Shown: positions 7,071 to 16,059 of the stretch, piece after piece
Layout of the letters: every line of letters begins with the position of its first letter
Position numbering within the stretch: position 1 is the first letter of the stretch
Assembly (NCBI GenBank): GCA_022822545.1
Contig: JAJEBE010000039.1
Coordinates: 23,084-87,083 of the forward strand
Source of the DNA: Anaerolineae bacterium
GTDB taxonomy: Bacteria > Chloroflexota > Anaerolineae > Aggregatilineales > Phototrophicaceae
Direction: 5' to 3'
DNA length: 64,000 nucleotides
Notes under the pieces: generated by a model
The model's database searches: none
Told to the model about the DNA's origin: nothing
What the model saw: the letters and a program-made list of their open reading frames with translations, nothing else
Position numbers and translations under genes: made by a program

Positions 7071-9710
7071 ATGGCGGAAATCAGCCTGCGGGAATATCAA
7101 GACAAGATTAAGAGCCTGGCTGCCGATGAGCGCTTCGACGAAGTCATCGCGCATGCGCGGCATATTCTCAAGTCGCAGCCGAAGAATCTGCGCGCCTACG
7201 AATTTCTGGGCAGCGCGCTCTTTGCCAAGGGGCGCTGGGAGGAAGCGGCCAATATATTGCGGCGGATGCTCGGCGCGAAGCCACAGGACTTCGAGACGCA
7301 TCTGCGCCTGGGGCAGTCTTATCAGCAGTTGGAGCAGTATGACCGCGCGATATGGCATGCCGAGCGCGCCCTGGACCAGATGCCGAATGACGCGACGGCC
7401 ACTGGATTGATCCGCGCGCTCTACCGTCAGCATCGACAAGAAGAGGTCGAGCGCCTGCAAATGACGGCGGGCGCCCTGGCGCAACAGCATATCCGCGGCA
7501 ACCTGCTGGCCGAAGCGCTGGATACACTGGACACAGCGCTGGCGCGCAACCCGGAGCGGCTGGACCTGCGACTGCTGCGCGCGCGCGCGCTTTGGCTGGA
7601 TGGCCAGCGCATGGACGCCGCCGAATCCGCCGTTGAGATTCTGGAGCGCTTGCCCTACGCCATCGACGCGAACCGCATCATGACCGAGCTTTGGCTGGCG
7701 GAGCAGCGCCCCTCGGATGCGCAGACCTATTTGAAGCGCATTGAAGAGCTTGATCCCTACCTGGCGCGTCAATTGGCGGCCGGCCAGCCCGCCCCCGATG
7801 ACTTGCTGCAACTCGACGAGTTGGATTACAACAGCATTTCCTCGCGCGAACACGCCATCGTAGATCCGGAATGGCTGCGCGAGCGCGGCGAGGATAGCGG
7901 CTTGGGCGCCTTATTCGGCATCGACGAGGCGGAGGCGGCGCACGAGGAACAGGTCACCGCCGATCTCGATGATTTGCTTTCGGATGACGAAATCGAAACG
8001 TTGTTCAGCGAATTGGTGACCGGCGAAGCGGTGGCTGAAGTCAGCGAAGCCAAGTTTGAGGATGAGGCCGAGCCGGTTGTCGATGCGCTTGCTGAGCAGG
8101 GCTTGCTGCCTGACGCGCCTCAAGGAGGCATCGTCGCTGATGAGTCAGATGAGCTAGATGATATCCTGGCGCAAATGAGCGCGCCCGAGCCGGAAGTCGC
8201 CGACGGCGAAAGCGGCGTCATCAGCGATGCCCTCGACAATGAATTGGCGAGCCTGCTCGAGCAATTGGATGAGGACGGCGAAGGCAACGAGGATGGCGAT
8301 TGGATGGCGGAGATCCAGCAGGGCAGCCTGGAGTTGGGCGCCGACGATGAGTCGCTGGAGTATCTCGAAGATTTCGACCGCGAGTGGGTCCAGGAGCCGG
8401 ACGATGCGGAAGCGGGCGGCGCGCCCTGGCTTTCGGCCGCCATGCGCGAATCCCTAGACAAGGATGCGGACGGCGACTTCGACCTGATTGGCGATGATGA
8501 GCAACTGCGGAACCTGCTCAATCGCACATCGGATACCGAGCCGATTCACCGTAGTGATATTGAAGATTGGCTGAATGCCGAACGGGATGTCGAATCGGGC
8601 GAATCGGAAGAACGCTACCTCGATATTGAAGACGAGCTGCTGCATTCGCCGCCGGCGCGTTCCTGGCTGGAAGATATTGAGGCTGATGCCTCAGCCGGCC
8701 CGACCGCCAGCGACGACCCGAACCGAGAGAACGCCGCCTTGATCGATAGTTGGCAATCCGAGTTGGGCGACGACCAGGACGACGATCCTTATGTCGATTG
8801 GCTCAAGGACGATCCCAACGAGTTGGATGATGACTTGGGCATATTTGCTGTCGGGGCGGATGAAGCGGAAGGCGCCGCGCCGGCGCTATCGCCGGAGGCC
8901 GGGGACGCGGAAGAGCAAGCGCGGGCCTGGGGCTTGAGCGATCCCGATCAACTGGCGGATTTCGTTGAACAAGGCGCCCATGCCGGCGCCAGCGCGCCCG
9001 ATTGGCTGAACGCCGTCGTGCCGGGCCTGGACCGCGAGAATGACGCCTCGACCGACGATGTCAATGAATACGCGCGTCCGATGGCGCCGCCGGGCAAGGA
9101 ATTCGCCTGGGTCAGCGATATCGTGGAGGAAGAGACGGGCGAGATGCAGGCGGTTGACCCGGCCGAAGTGGACGAGACGCTGTACTTCCGCTTCAGCAAG
9201 CCGCCCGCCTGGCTCGTGAGCATGCAGGCGAAAGCGGGGGGCATAGCCGAAGGCGTCACCGCCTTAAGCATCGACGCCGATATGGAATCGCTCGAGCTTG
9301 ATGATCTGACCTTTGACAACTACTTCAGCTTCGATACGCCAACGGATAAACTGGATGTGATCAATCTTGACGAAGACACACAAGAATTGAGCTTCGTCGG
9401 GTTGGATTGGGACGACTACTTCGATCTGGAATCACCGACCGAGAAGACCATCGCCATCACGCTGGACGAAAGCGCGATGGGCCTGGACTATGACGAGCTC
9501 GGTGTAGAGGACGATGATTTCACTTTCGCGAAAGACCGTGAGAAATCGCCCGATCCCTTGCTGGATGCCGAGGGCGATCTCTTTAGCGATATCGGCTTGG
9601 ACGACGAGACAGAGCCGAAGGACCGCCCTCTCTGGCTCGAGTACAACGATAGGGCTGACGATTCCGATTCTGATGATTCGGATCGCCGCAGCGGACAATC
9701 GACGCTATAA
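7071..9710 (+). CDS. TPR protein with a long acidic tail of repeated Trp-Leu motifs
   Basis: 879 residues. Residues 1 to about 245 are tetratricopeptide repeats (for example AYEFLGSALFAKGRWEEAA, LRLGQSYQQLEQYDRAIWHA). The remaining 630 residues are very acidic, probably disordered, and carry short Trp-Leu motifs in an acidic setting: APWLSA, EDWLNA, RSWLED, VDWLKD, PDWLNA, PAWLVS, PLWLEY. There is no signal peptide or membrane segment. The next gene has the same motifs and a TPR-like end, so the two probably act together or split from one ancestor. A scaffold role is inferred; no partner is identifiable. Confidence 0.8.
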   Translation: MAEISLREYQDKIKSLAADERFDEVIAHARHILKSQPKNLRAYEFLGSALFAKGRWEEAANILRRMLGAKPQDFETHLRLGQSYQQLEQYDRAIWHAERALDQMPNDATATGLIRALYRQHRQEEVERLQMTAGALAQQHIRGNLLAEALDTLDTALARNPERLDLRLLRARALWLDGQRMDAAESAVEILERLPYAIDANRIMTELWLAEQRPSDAQTYLKRIEELDPYLARQLAAGQPAPDDLLQLDELDYNSISSREHAIVDPEWLRERGEDSGLGALFGIDEAEAAHEEQVTADLDDLLSDDEIETLFSELVTGEAVAEVSEAKFEDEAEPVVDALAEQGLLPDAPQGGIVADESDELDDILAQMSAPEPEVADGESGVISDALDNELASLLEQLDEDGEGNEDGDWMAEIQQGSLELGADDESLEYLEDFDREWVQEPDDAEAGGAPWLSAAMRESLDKDADGDFDLIGDDEQLRNLLNRTSDTEPIHRSDIEDWLNAERDVESGESEERYLDIEDELLHSPPARSWLEDIEADASAGPTASDDPNRENAALIDSWQSELGDDQDDDPYVDWLKDDPNELDDDLGIFAVGADEAEGAAPALSPEAGDAEEQARAWGLSDPDQLADFVEQGAHAGASAPDWLNAVVPGLDRENDASTDDVNEYARPMAPPGKEFAWVSDIVEEETGEMQAVDPAEVDETLYFRFSKPPAWLVSMQAKAGGIAEGVTALSIDADMESLELDDLTFDNYFSFDTPTDKLDVINLDEDTQELSFVGLDWDDYFDLESPTEKTIAITLDESAMGLDYDELGVEDDDFTFAKDREKSPDPLLDAEGDLFSDIGLDDETEPKDRPLWLEYNDRADDSDSDDSDRRSGQSTL

Positions 9711-9749
9711 TCTGAAACCCTTTGCGCAAATTCAATCCTTCCTGGCCGC

Positions 9750-10937
9750 ATGAGAGACGCGCCGATGTTTGCAGACCCTGAATTGCCCGATTTCGATTCG
9801 ATGTCCCAGGAAGAGCTCATCGAATGGCTGGAGCAGTTGGCGAAGAGCCACGGCGCGGCCGCTTCCGAATTCCTCGATGATTACGCGGGCGATCAAGCGC
9901 TGGCGCAGGAGGATGAGCTGGAGGACGGCGATGACTGGTCGGACTGGCTGGATGACAGATTGCCCGGTGAAAGGGCGATCGCCGCGGACGACAACTTTAT
10001 CGCGGATGCCGGCTTGGGGTCGGGCGATCCCGATCCGCCGGTCGACCTGAGCTTGCTGGATGACGAGGACACCGCGGCCACCGCCTCGCTGGATTGGCTG
10101 GATGAGATCATCGCGGCCCAAAACGTTGATGAATTGCCTGACTTCAAGAGCCTGGAGACCGAGGCGCAAGCGACGGGGAACCCGCGCGGCTTGCCTGGCG
10201 ATGACGATGACGATGACCCGCTGGACTGGCTCAACGCCTTGGATACCAACGGTGTGACGGCCTCGTCTAGCGGGGGGGCATCGTATGACGCCGATTTCCC
10301 GGAAGACTTCGATGAAACCTGGGAGGATGACGAGACGCTCGACGACCTGGAAGACGAGAGTTTGTACTCGCGGAATGCTGACGGGCCGACCAGCTTTATC
10401 GAGTCGCTGGCGGGCTTGGAAGACCGCGAGGCGGAACAGCACAGCACACAATCGATGGCGCCGGTGCCGGATTCTACGCCCGTGGACAAGCCCGAAGCGC
10501 ATGAGAGGGTCGTTGTCGCCGCAGCCGACCGCGATGACAGCTTGACCAGAGCCTTCCTCATCCAGGAGCGCGACGCGGATCTGGAAGCCTGGTACGCCGA
10601 ACGTTTGCTCGCGGTCACGACAAGCGGGGCGCCTGCCGATCAGCCGCCGCCGATCAAGCCGGGAAAACCGCCGCCGCCCGGGCTGAAGGCCGCCATCTTT
10701 TCCGCGCGGGACAAGGTCAAAGCGGAGAATCTTGCCGACGCGCTGCTGGATTATGAGACGCTCTTGGGCACGACCGCGGGCTTGCAGTGGGTTGTGCATG
10801 ATATGCGCGCTTTGATCGCGCAAGAGCAATACCGCGATAAGCCGGCCGTGCATCGTGTGCTGGGTGATGCCTTGATGCGCCAGGGTTATCTCAATGCGGC
10901 GCTGAATGTCTACCGCCACGCGCTCTCCCTGCTCTAA
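9750..10937 (+). CDS. Acidic Trp-Leu-motif protein with a TPR-like C-terminus
   Basis: 395 residues, starting 39 nt after the previous gene. A TATAAT at 9706-9711 overlaps the previous stop and may be an internal promoter. Residues 1 to about 290 are acidic and low-complexity, with SDWLDD, LDWLDE and LDWLNA motifs like those of the upstream protein. The last 80 residues form a helical pair ending VLGDALMRQGYLNAALNVYR, typical of TPRs. The architecture mirrors the upstream gene with the order reversed (tail first, TPR last). mutY follows 4 nt after its stop. Confidence 0.75.
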   Translation: MRDAPMFADPELPDFDSMSQEELIEWLEQLAKSHGAAASEFLDDYAGDQALAQEDELEDGDDWSDWLDDRLPGERAIAADDNFIADAGLGSGDPDPPVDLSLLDDEDTAATASLDWLDEIIAAQNVDELPDFKSLETEAQATGNPRGLPGDDDDDDPLDWLNALDTNGVTASSSGGASYDADFPEDFDETWEDDETLDDLEDESLYSRNADGPTSFIESLAGLEDREAEQHSTQSMAPVPDSTPVDKPEAHERVVVAAADRDDSLTRAFLIQERDADLEAWYAERLLAVTTSGAPADQPPPIKPGKPPPPGLKAAIFSARDKVKAENLADALLDYETLLGTTAGLQWVVHDMRALIAQEQYRDKPAVHRVLGDALMRQGYLNAALNVYRHALSLL

Positions 10938-10941
10938 ACCG

Positions 10942-12036
10942 ATGTCGCCCGCTTTCATTGAAGCGCTGCTCCGCTGGTATCGCGGCGGCCGCGCGGATCT
11001 GCCTTGGCGGCGCGAGCCCAGCCCCTATCATGTTTGGCTGTCCGAAGTCATGCTGCAGCAGACCCAGGTGGAGACGGTCATCCCCTACTATCTGCGCTTC
11101 ATTGACGCCTATCCCACGATCGCTGACCTGGCGCGGGCGTCCCTTGATGATGTGCTGAAACTCTGGGAGGGCTTGGGGTATTACAGCCGCGCGCGCAATC
11201 TGCATCGCGCCGCCGGCGTCATTGTGGCGGATTATGGCGGTATTTTGCCCGGCGATGTGAGCGAATTGCGGAAGCTGCCGGGAATCGGGCGCTACACTGC
11301 CGGCGCCATCGCCAGTATCGCTTTTGGTCGCCCGGCGCCCGTGCTGGACGGCAATGTGACGCGCGTCTTCACGCGCTTGCTCGACCTGGATGACGACATC
11401 ACTGTGAACGCCACTCAAGAGAAATTGTGGACGATCGCCGCTGACTGGCTGCCGCAGTCGGGGGCGGGCGATTACAATCAGGCGCTGATGGAACTGGGGC
11501 AGAAGGTGTGCCGGCCCGGCAATCCGCGATGCGAGGCTTGTCCCGTGCGGCCGCACTGCCGCGCCTTTGCTTTGGGCAGCGTTGCCGAGCGGCCGGTGCG
11601 GACGAAGCGCGCGCCGAGGCCGCATTATGACGTCGCCGCTGGCATAATAAGGGATGGTCAGGGGCGCTTGCTGATCGCGCAGCGCCCGCTCGACGGCTTG
11701 CTGGGCGGCTTGTGGGAGTTCCCCGGCGGCAAGGCCGAAGGCGGGGAGAGCCTTGAACAATGCTTGCGGCGCGAACTGCGGGAGGAGCTCGCGATCGAAG
11801 TGGAGGTTGGGGAATTGTTCATGGTCGTCGAGCATGGCTTCACGCATTTTAAGATCACGCTGCACGCCTTTGAGTGTCGTTATCTGCGGGCGCTGCCGCC
11901 GTACGCTGAGCCGCAAGCCCTCCAAGCGCTGGGCTGGGCTTGGACGGGCGAGGAGCAGTTGGGGGGCTACAGCTTCGGCAAAGCTGATCGGCAGGTCATC
12001 GCTGAGTTGCGGCGACGGCGGGAGACGCTATTGTAG
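10942..12036 (+). CDS. mutY: A/G-specific adenine DNA glycosylase MutY
   Basis: MutY removes adenine mispaired with 8-oxoguanine. Seen: LSEVMLQQTQV with the catalytic-region Glu, the helix-hairpin-helix LPGIGRYTAGAI, catalytic Asp in VLDGNVTRVF, and the 4Fe-4S ligands in CRPGNPRCEACPVRPHC (C-x6-C-x2-C-x5-C). The C-terminal domain is Nudix-like and keeps an almost complete Nudix box (GGKAEGGE...RRELREELAI, with Ala for the last Gly), more than most MutY proteins retain. ATG 10942 is preferred because the earlier in-frame ATG (10906) lies inside the previous gene. 364 residues, normal for the family. Confidence 0.95.
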   Translation: MSPAFIEALLRWYRGGRADLPWRREPSPYHVWLSEVMLQQTQVETVIPYYLRFIDAYPTIADLARASLDDVLKLWEGLGYYSRARNLHRAAGVIVADYGGILPGDVSELRKLPGIGRYTAGAIASIAFGRPAPVLDGNVTRVFTRLLDLDDDITVNATQEKLWTIAADWLPQSGAGDYNQALMELGQKVCRPGNPRCEACPVRPHCRAFALGSVAERPVRTKRAPRPHYDVAAGIIRDGQGRLLIAQRPLDGLLGGLWEFPGGKAEGGESLEQCLRRELREELAIEVEVGELFMVVEHGFTHFKITLHAFECRYLRALPPYAEPQALQALGWAWTGEEQLGGYSFGKADRQVIAELRRRRETLL

Positions 12037-12140
12037 GCGCGTCTTAGCCCGGCGCGATCGGGATGCCCAAACCCTTGGATAACAACTGGAAGTCTACTAA
12101 AATGCCATCTGCTGTCCACGCTATGAGAATCCAAACAAAC

Positions 12141-13031
12141 ATGACAACGCGTGACTACTACTGTCAGCAAGGTCCTATCACCGATCCCGGTGATTACGCT
12201 GGTCTCTACGATGCGCTGCCCGATGATATCGCCGGGATATGTCGAGCCGCGCAGGGGCTAATCGTGCATTACGCCGCGCCGGTGCATCGTCCGACGCCCG
12301 AGCGCCTGCACGAGATTGACTGCCGCTATATGAGCGCCATGCTCAAACGCATCCTTGAACTGGACGACCGCCCGCTGACAGAAGCGCGCCCGGTGGAAAA
12401 GAGACTGGTGGGATGTTGTCGCGATATCACTGTGCTGGTCGTCTCTATTTTGCGCCACAAGGGTATTCCCGCACGGGCTCGATATGGTACCGCAACATAT
12501 TTTGATGTCGGATATTTCGACGATCATGTCATTCTTGAGTATTGGAATGGAATGCGTTGGGTGGGGGTGGATAGCGAACTCAGCCCAGAGGTTATTGAGC
12601 ACTTCAATATTCGCTTTGATCCTCTCAATGTGCCAGACAATCAATTCCTGCGCGGTGGCATGGGCTGGCTGATGTGCCGCAGCGGCGCAGCCGATCCGGA
12701 CCGCTTTGGCTTGGGTCCTAATTCGCCACTGCGCGGCTGGGAGTTTATCGTTACCGAAACGCTGCTGGACCTGGCGGCGCTGAACCGGCTGGAAATGCTA
12801 TGTTGGGATTCCTGGGGCATGGGCAAAACATCGTTGGACCTGTCTGACGATGACAAGCTCTTCCTCGATGAGATCGCTCGCGTCACCTTGGACGAATCTC
12901 GCTCCCACGAATGGCAGCGACTCTTTAAGGACGACCGATTGCGTATCCCGCTCGTAATTGAAAGCTTCTCGCCGGCAGTCAAGCCCGAGGACATGCCCTT
13001 AACGGTTGCGCTTGGATTTGTAAACCAGTAG
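12141..13031 (+). CDS. Transglutaminase-like cysteine-protease-fold protein
   Basis: 296 residues from ATG 12141; in-frame ATGs at 12063, 12102 and 12123 give longer versions, but the conserved-looking start is DYYCQQGPITDPGDY. A transglutaminase-like core is suggested by Cys in VGCCRDIT (about residue 91), His in FDDHVILEYW (about 128) and Asp in WVGVDSEL (about 142), in the Cys-His-Asp order of the superfamily. There is no signal peptide, so it acts in the cytoplasm. The substrate is unknown. Base composition is slightly less G+C-rich than the flanking genes. Confidence 0.7.
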   Translation: MTTRDYYCQQGPITDPGDYAGLYDALPDDIAGICRAAQGLIVHYAAPVHRPTPERLHEIDCRYMSAMLKRILELDDRPLTEARPVEKRLVGCCRDITVLVVSILRHKGIPARARYGTATYFDVGYFDDHVILEYWNGMRWVGVDSELSPEVIEHFNIRFDPLNVPDNQFLRGGMGWLMCRSGAADPDRFGLGPNSPLRGWEFIVTETLLDLAALNRLEMLCWDSWGMGKTSLDLSDDDKLFLDEIARVTLDESRSHEWQRLFKDDRLRIPLVIESFSPAVKPEDMPLTVALGFVNQ

Positions 13032-13095
13032 TGATTGTAGACCTAACTCGGCATATAATCAGTTTCGCATCTGGCAGCCGAAAGGACGGCGGAAA

Positions 13096-13299
13096 ATGCT
13101 CTCAGAAGAATTGCTCGAACAGGTCAAACGCCTGGACGAGAACGACAAGCTTGAGCTTGTACAGTTGCTGATTGAGGATCTCAAGCTGGTGGGTACCGCT
13201 TATGAGATCTATACGCCATTTGGCAATGAGGCGGCAGCGCGAATGCTGCAAGCCAAGCTACAGAGGCTAGAACTCTCGACTCAGCCAGAAATTGAATAA
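13096..13299 (+). CDS. Small helical protein paired with an aspartic protease
   Basis: 67 residues, mostly charged helix (QVKRLDENDKLELVQLLIED), resembling small antitoxin-like or adaptor proteins. Its TAA shares an A with the ATG of the next gene (TAATG), so the two are translationally coupled. TATAAT at 13054-13059 may be its promoter. The family is not recognised; an accessory or inhibitor role towards the downstream protease-like protein is only suggested by the pairing. Confidence 0.6.
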   Translation: MLSEELLEQVKRLDENDKLELVQLLIEDLKLVGTAYEIYTPFGNEAAARMLQAKLQRLELSTQPEIE

Positions 13300-13715
13300 T
13301 GGCGCGTTTTGCATATAAGGCGGCGGCCACTGATTCAAGTTCCTTGATGCCGCGCCTACCCATGACTCTCAGCTATGGTAGCCGCTCAATACAGGTTGAG
13401 TGTCTTATTGATACAGGATCCACCATCAACGTTCTGCCCTACAATTGTGGATTGACGCTTGGCATGGATTGGGAAGAGCAAAAAATAGCGCTAACCCTTA
13501 CTGGATCGCTCGCCAAGCATGAGGCGCGAGCAATTTTTGTGTCAGCAAACAATCCGCAATTAACTGGAGCAAGTCCAGTGCAACTCGCTGTTGCGTGGAT
13601 ACGCGCAGATGACCTGCCTGTTATCCTTGGCCAAACAAATTTCTTCATGGAGTTCAACGCCTGTTTCTACCGTTCGCAGAATTACTTTGAAGTGTGGCGC
13701 CGAACCCAAACTTGA
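13299..13715 (+). CDS. Retropepsin-like aspartic protease-fold protein
   Basis: 138 residues. The catalytic motif of single-domain retroviral-type aspartic proteases is present as CLIDTGSTINVLP (about residues 34-46), and the C-terminal part carries DLPVILGQTNFF, similar to the second conserved block of bacterial retropepsin-like proteins. Such enzymes work as homodimers, each subunit supplying one Asp. There is no signal peptide. It overlaps the preceding small gene by one base. The substrate is unknown. Confidence 0.72.
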   Translation: MARFAYKAAATDSSSLMPRLPMTLSYGSRSIQVECLIDTGSTINVLPYNCGLTLGMDWEEQKIALTLTGSLAKHEARAIFVSANNPQLTGASPVQLAVAWIRADDLPVILGQTNFFMEFNACFYRSQNYFEVWRRTQT

Positions 13716-13784
13716 AACAGACCCGATAGATTGAAACTAGCGCTTTCAGCATAATATATGCGATTAGAAAGCAAAGCCTGACCT

Positions 13785-15176
13785 ATGCTTGACTTGCTGA
13801 AAAACCTCCGCAACCTCCTCCGCGACCTCTTCGGCGACAACGTACCGGAGACCGCCAACTGGGATCGTGTGCCGCCTGAACTGATGACGCCGCGCGAGCG
13901 CTTGATCCGGCGCAGTTCGCTGATTATGTTTTGGGGCGCGCTGGTGAATGCCATCGCCGGCGTCATGATGGTTGCGACAGCCGTACACGCCGGCAATGTC
14001 GATGCGACCCTGTTCGACGCGCTTCAAGCCGCGCTGCTGGGCAAGTTCACCATCAGCGCCGATGCCGCCGCGCTGCTGATCAGCGCCGGAATCCTGGCGA
14101 ATATGGCGGTGCTGCTCGTGCTTTCGGTGGTCATCCTGGCGCAAGAGCTCTGGACCGTCTTCACCGCCTGGCTCTTGACCGCGGTCAATCTGGCGGCTTT
14201 GCTCGCTTTTGGCTTCCTGCCAGCGCTCTTGGCGATCGCGCCTTTATTGACCGTCGGCGTCATGACCGCTGGCGACCTAAAAGCTTTTCGGCTCAACCCG
14301 GTCATGGTCAAGGAATTGCGCGGGCGGATGCGCGGCATTCGCGGTTTCGCTATCATCACGATCTTCCTGACGCTGATGAGTTTCTTCACGATACTGCTCT
14401 ACCTGCTGCAGGTGCCGCGCGGCGGCGTGGTCGTCACGGGCGAGCTAGGGCGGCAGCTCTTCGTCGGCGTGCTTTTCATCGAACTGATGCTGATCATATT
14501 TATCGTGCCCGCGCTCACCGCCGGCGCCATCACCACTGAGCGCGAGCGCAAGACTTATGATCTGCTGCAAACGACGTTGATCACCAAGGCGACCTTTGTC
14601 GTCGGCAAGATGCAATCCGCCCTCGGTTATATTGTGCTGCTGCTGCTTTCCGCCATTCCCTTGCAGAGCATTGCTTTCCTCTTCGGCGGCGTCAGCGAGC
14701 AAGAGCTTGTTTTGGCGCTGCTGGTGCTGCTGGTGTCCGCCATCACGCTGGGCGCCTTTGGCATGTTCTTCTCCTCCATCACCGAGCGCACACTGGCGGC
14801 GACTATCCGCTCATACACAGTCGCGATCGCCGTCACCGTCGGGCTGCCGGTTGTGGCGGCGATTCTGTTCCAAAACGCTTATGGCAATGTGGTCAACAGC
14901 TTCACCAACCGGTTCACTAACGATCCTGCGGTTGAAGCGACGACAATCTATCTTGATATGATCGCCACCAGTCTGAATCCGATCATGGCGACCCTCCGCT
15001 CCCAGCAAATGCTGATTGATCATCAGCAACTGGTGACGATGCGCGTGACCCTCGCGAGCAATGGCGCGTCCATTCCCGTACTGTCGCCCTGGGTGCTTTT
15101 GACGCTGAGCTACCTTTCAGTGACCGCGCTGCTGGTGCTGATATCGATCCGCCGGATGGAGCGGCAGAGCGGGTAG
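13785..15176 (+). CDS. ABC-2-type transporter permease
   Basis: 463-residue integral membrane protein with about ten hydrophobic segments. After two N-terminal membrane pairs come NPVMVKELRGRMRG and TTERERKTYDLLQTTLI, characteristic of ABC-2 export permeases (NatB/YhaP-like) where the loop contacts the ATPase. No ATPase gene is adjacent, so its partner must be encoded elsewhere. The exported substrate cannot be predicted. There is no clear Shine-Dalgarno sequence. Confidence 0.82.
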   Translation: MLDLLKNLRNLLRDLFGDNVPETANWDRVPPELMTPRERLIRRSSLIMFWGALVNAIAGVMMVATAVHAGNVDATLFDALQAALLGKFTISADAAALLISAGILANMAVLLVLSVVILAQELWTVFTAWLLTAVNLAALLAFGFLPALLAIAPLLTVGVMTAGDLKAFRLNPVMVKELRGRMRGIRGFAIITIFLTLMSFFTILLYLLQVPRGGVVVTGELGRQLFVGVLFIELMLIIFIVPALTAGAITTERERKTYDLLQTTLITKATFVVGKMQSALGYIVLLLLSAIPLQSIAFLFGGVSEQELVLALLVLLVSAITLGAFGMFFSSITERTLAATIRSYTVAIAVTVGLPVVAAILFQNAYGNVVNSFTNRFTNDPAVEATTIYLDMIATSLNPIMATLRSQQMLIDHQQLVTMRVTLASNGASIPVLSPWVLLTLSYLSVTALLVLISIRRMERQSG

Positions 15177-15388
15177 CGAGGGATCGGTAACTGCGGTTTT
15201 TCCGCTGAATCACGGAAAGTACTCCGACCTTCAGATGGCTTACATGCTTAACGGCGTACGCCGGTTAGCGATTTTAGACTATCTTTTCTAGGCTAGTTGC
15301 AATGCCAGCTTACGACGCCAACGCGCATTAGCTGCCATCCAGAGCAGCTAAGTAGCTGAAGAATCGTGTGGTTTTGCATAGACTATGC

Positions 15389-15769
15389 TTAGTGGGCGTA
15401 CACGAAGGTCCGAAGGGGTTTATGCGACGGCGCGAACTGTTCTATGAAGGATTTGTTTGCATAAACAAAGCAACCCTCCCATAGCCAATGAACGGCATAA
15501 TGTGACTCATAGCCACTGTAATTGATTTCGGGCTCGGGAACTAGCATGTTTCGGGCCAGCAAAGAGAGGATATAATCGACAAGAACTGACCGGATCTCTT
15601 CACGAGCCTCCTCTTCTGTAAACCCTTGTGCCACACAGTATGGGATTTCCTTTACGTAGGCGGTATATCTTGGTACGTCCGGAGAGAGTTCACCCGGTTC
15701 GCATTCAATCTCAATATGATACGGTCTACCAGCTAGACTCCGAGCCTTGTGAAGTAGAGTCTCTCGCAT
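15389..15769 (-). CDS. HicB-like antitoxin
   Basis: 126 residues. AAGGAG lies 6 nt before ATG 15769, so this start is preferred over the longer TTG at 15790. The central part, YTAYVKEIPYCVAQGFTEEE followed by a helix ending LLARNMLVPEP, matches the HicB partial RNase H fold that neutralises HicA. No C-terminal DNA-binding domain is evident; instead there is an aromatic-rich tail of about 45 residues. It follows the HicA-like gene by 17 nt. Assignment rests on pattern and gene order. Confidence 0.68.
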   Translation of the reverse strand: MRETLLHKARSLAGRPYHIEIECEPGELSPDVPRYTAYVKEIPYCVAQGFTEEEAREEIRSVLVDYILSLLARNMLVPEPEINYSGYESHYAVHWLWEGCFVYANKSFIEQFAPSHKPLRTFVYAH

Positions 15770-15786
15770 CTTCAACTCCTTATTGA

Positions 15787-16059
15787 TCAATCATCATTAT
15801 AATAGCTGCTTTGTCGAAATTCTTCAATATGTTTGATTGCCATGCGAACTACGCCCGGCGACAGCATCTTATGCCGGGGAATGGGAAAGCTATGTGGATA
15901 AAAGTTATGTTCCGCCATGTCATGTTTCGTACGGTTGATGATTTTAAAATCATGCAAGGTGTAAAGTTTCACTACTGCTTTCCGTGAACAGTCGTCAACT
16001 GAGCCTTTTACTTTGTCGAGTTGCTTTGTGGCTTTTCGTTTTCTACTCTTGCGTGTCAT
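15787..16059 (-). CDS. HicA-like mRNA interferase toxin
   Basis: 90 residues with a basic N-terminal extension. The C-terminal 50 residues follow the HicA double-stranded-RNA-binding pattern: FKIINRTKHDMAEH with a His where HicA has its catalytic GSH, then FPIPRHKMLSPGVVRMAI, matching the VPxH...L..GT(L)..I block. The Gly-Ser before the His is replaced by Thr-Lys, so activity is uncertain. Its start lies inside the end of the DUF6941 gene (17-nt overlap), which suggests coupled translation. G+C is lower than in flanking chromosomal genes. Confidence 0.62.
   Translation of the reverse strand: MTRKSRKRKATKQLDKVKGSVDDCSRKAVVKLYTLHDFKIINRTKHDMAEHNFYPHSFPIPRHKMLSPGVVRMAIKHIEEFRQSSYYNDD

Noticed and set aside
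9732..10958. A 408-codon minus-strand frame
   Set aside because: Antisense to the acidic Trp-Leu protein; its strongly basic and hydrophobic translation is what an acidic gene gives on the other strand.
15328..15351. TTAGCTGC/GCAGCTAA inverted repeat as a terminator
   Set aside because: Arms are perfect but no T-run follows on either strand; function unclear.
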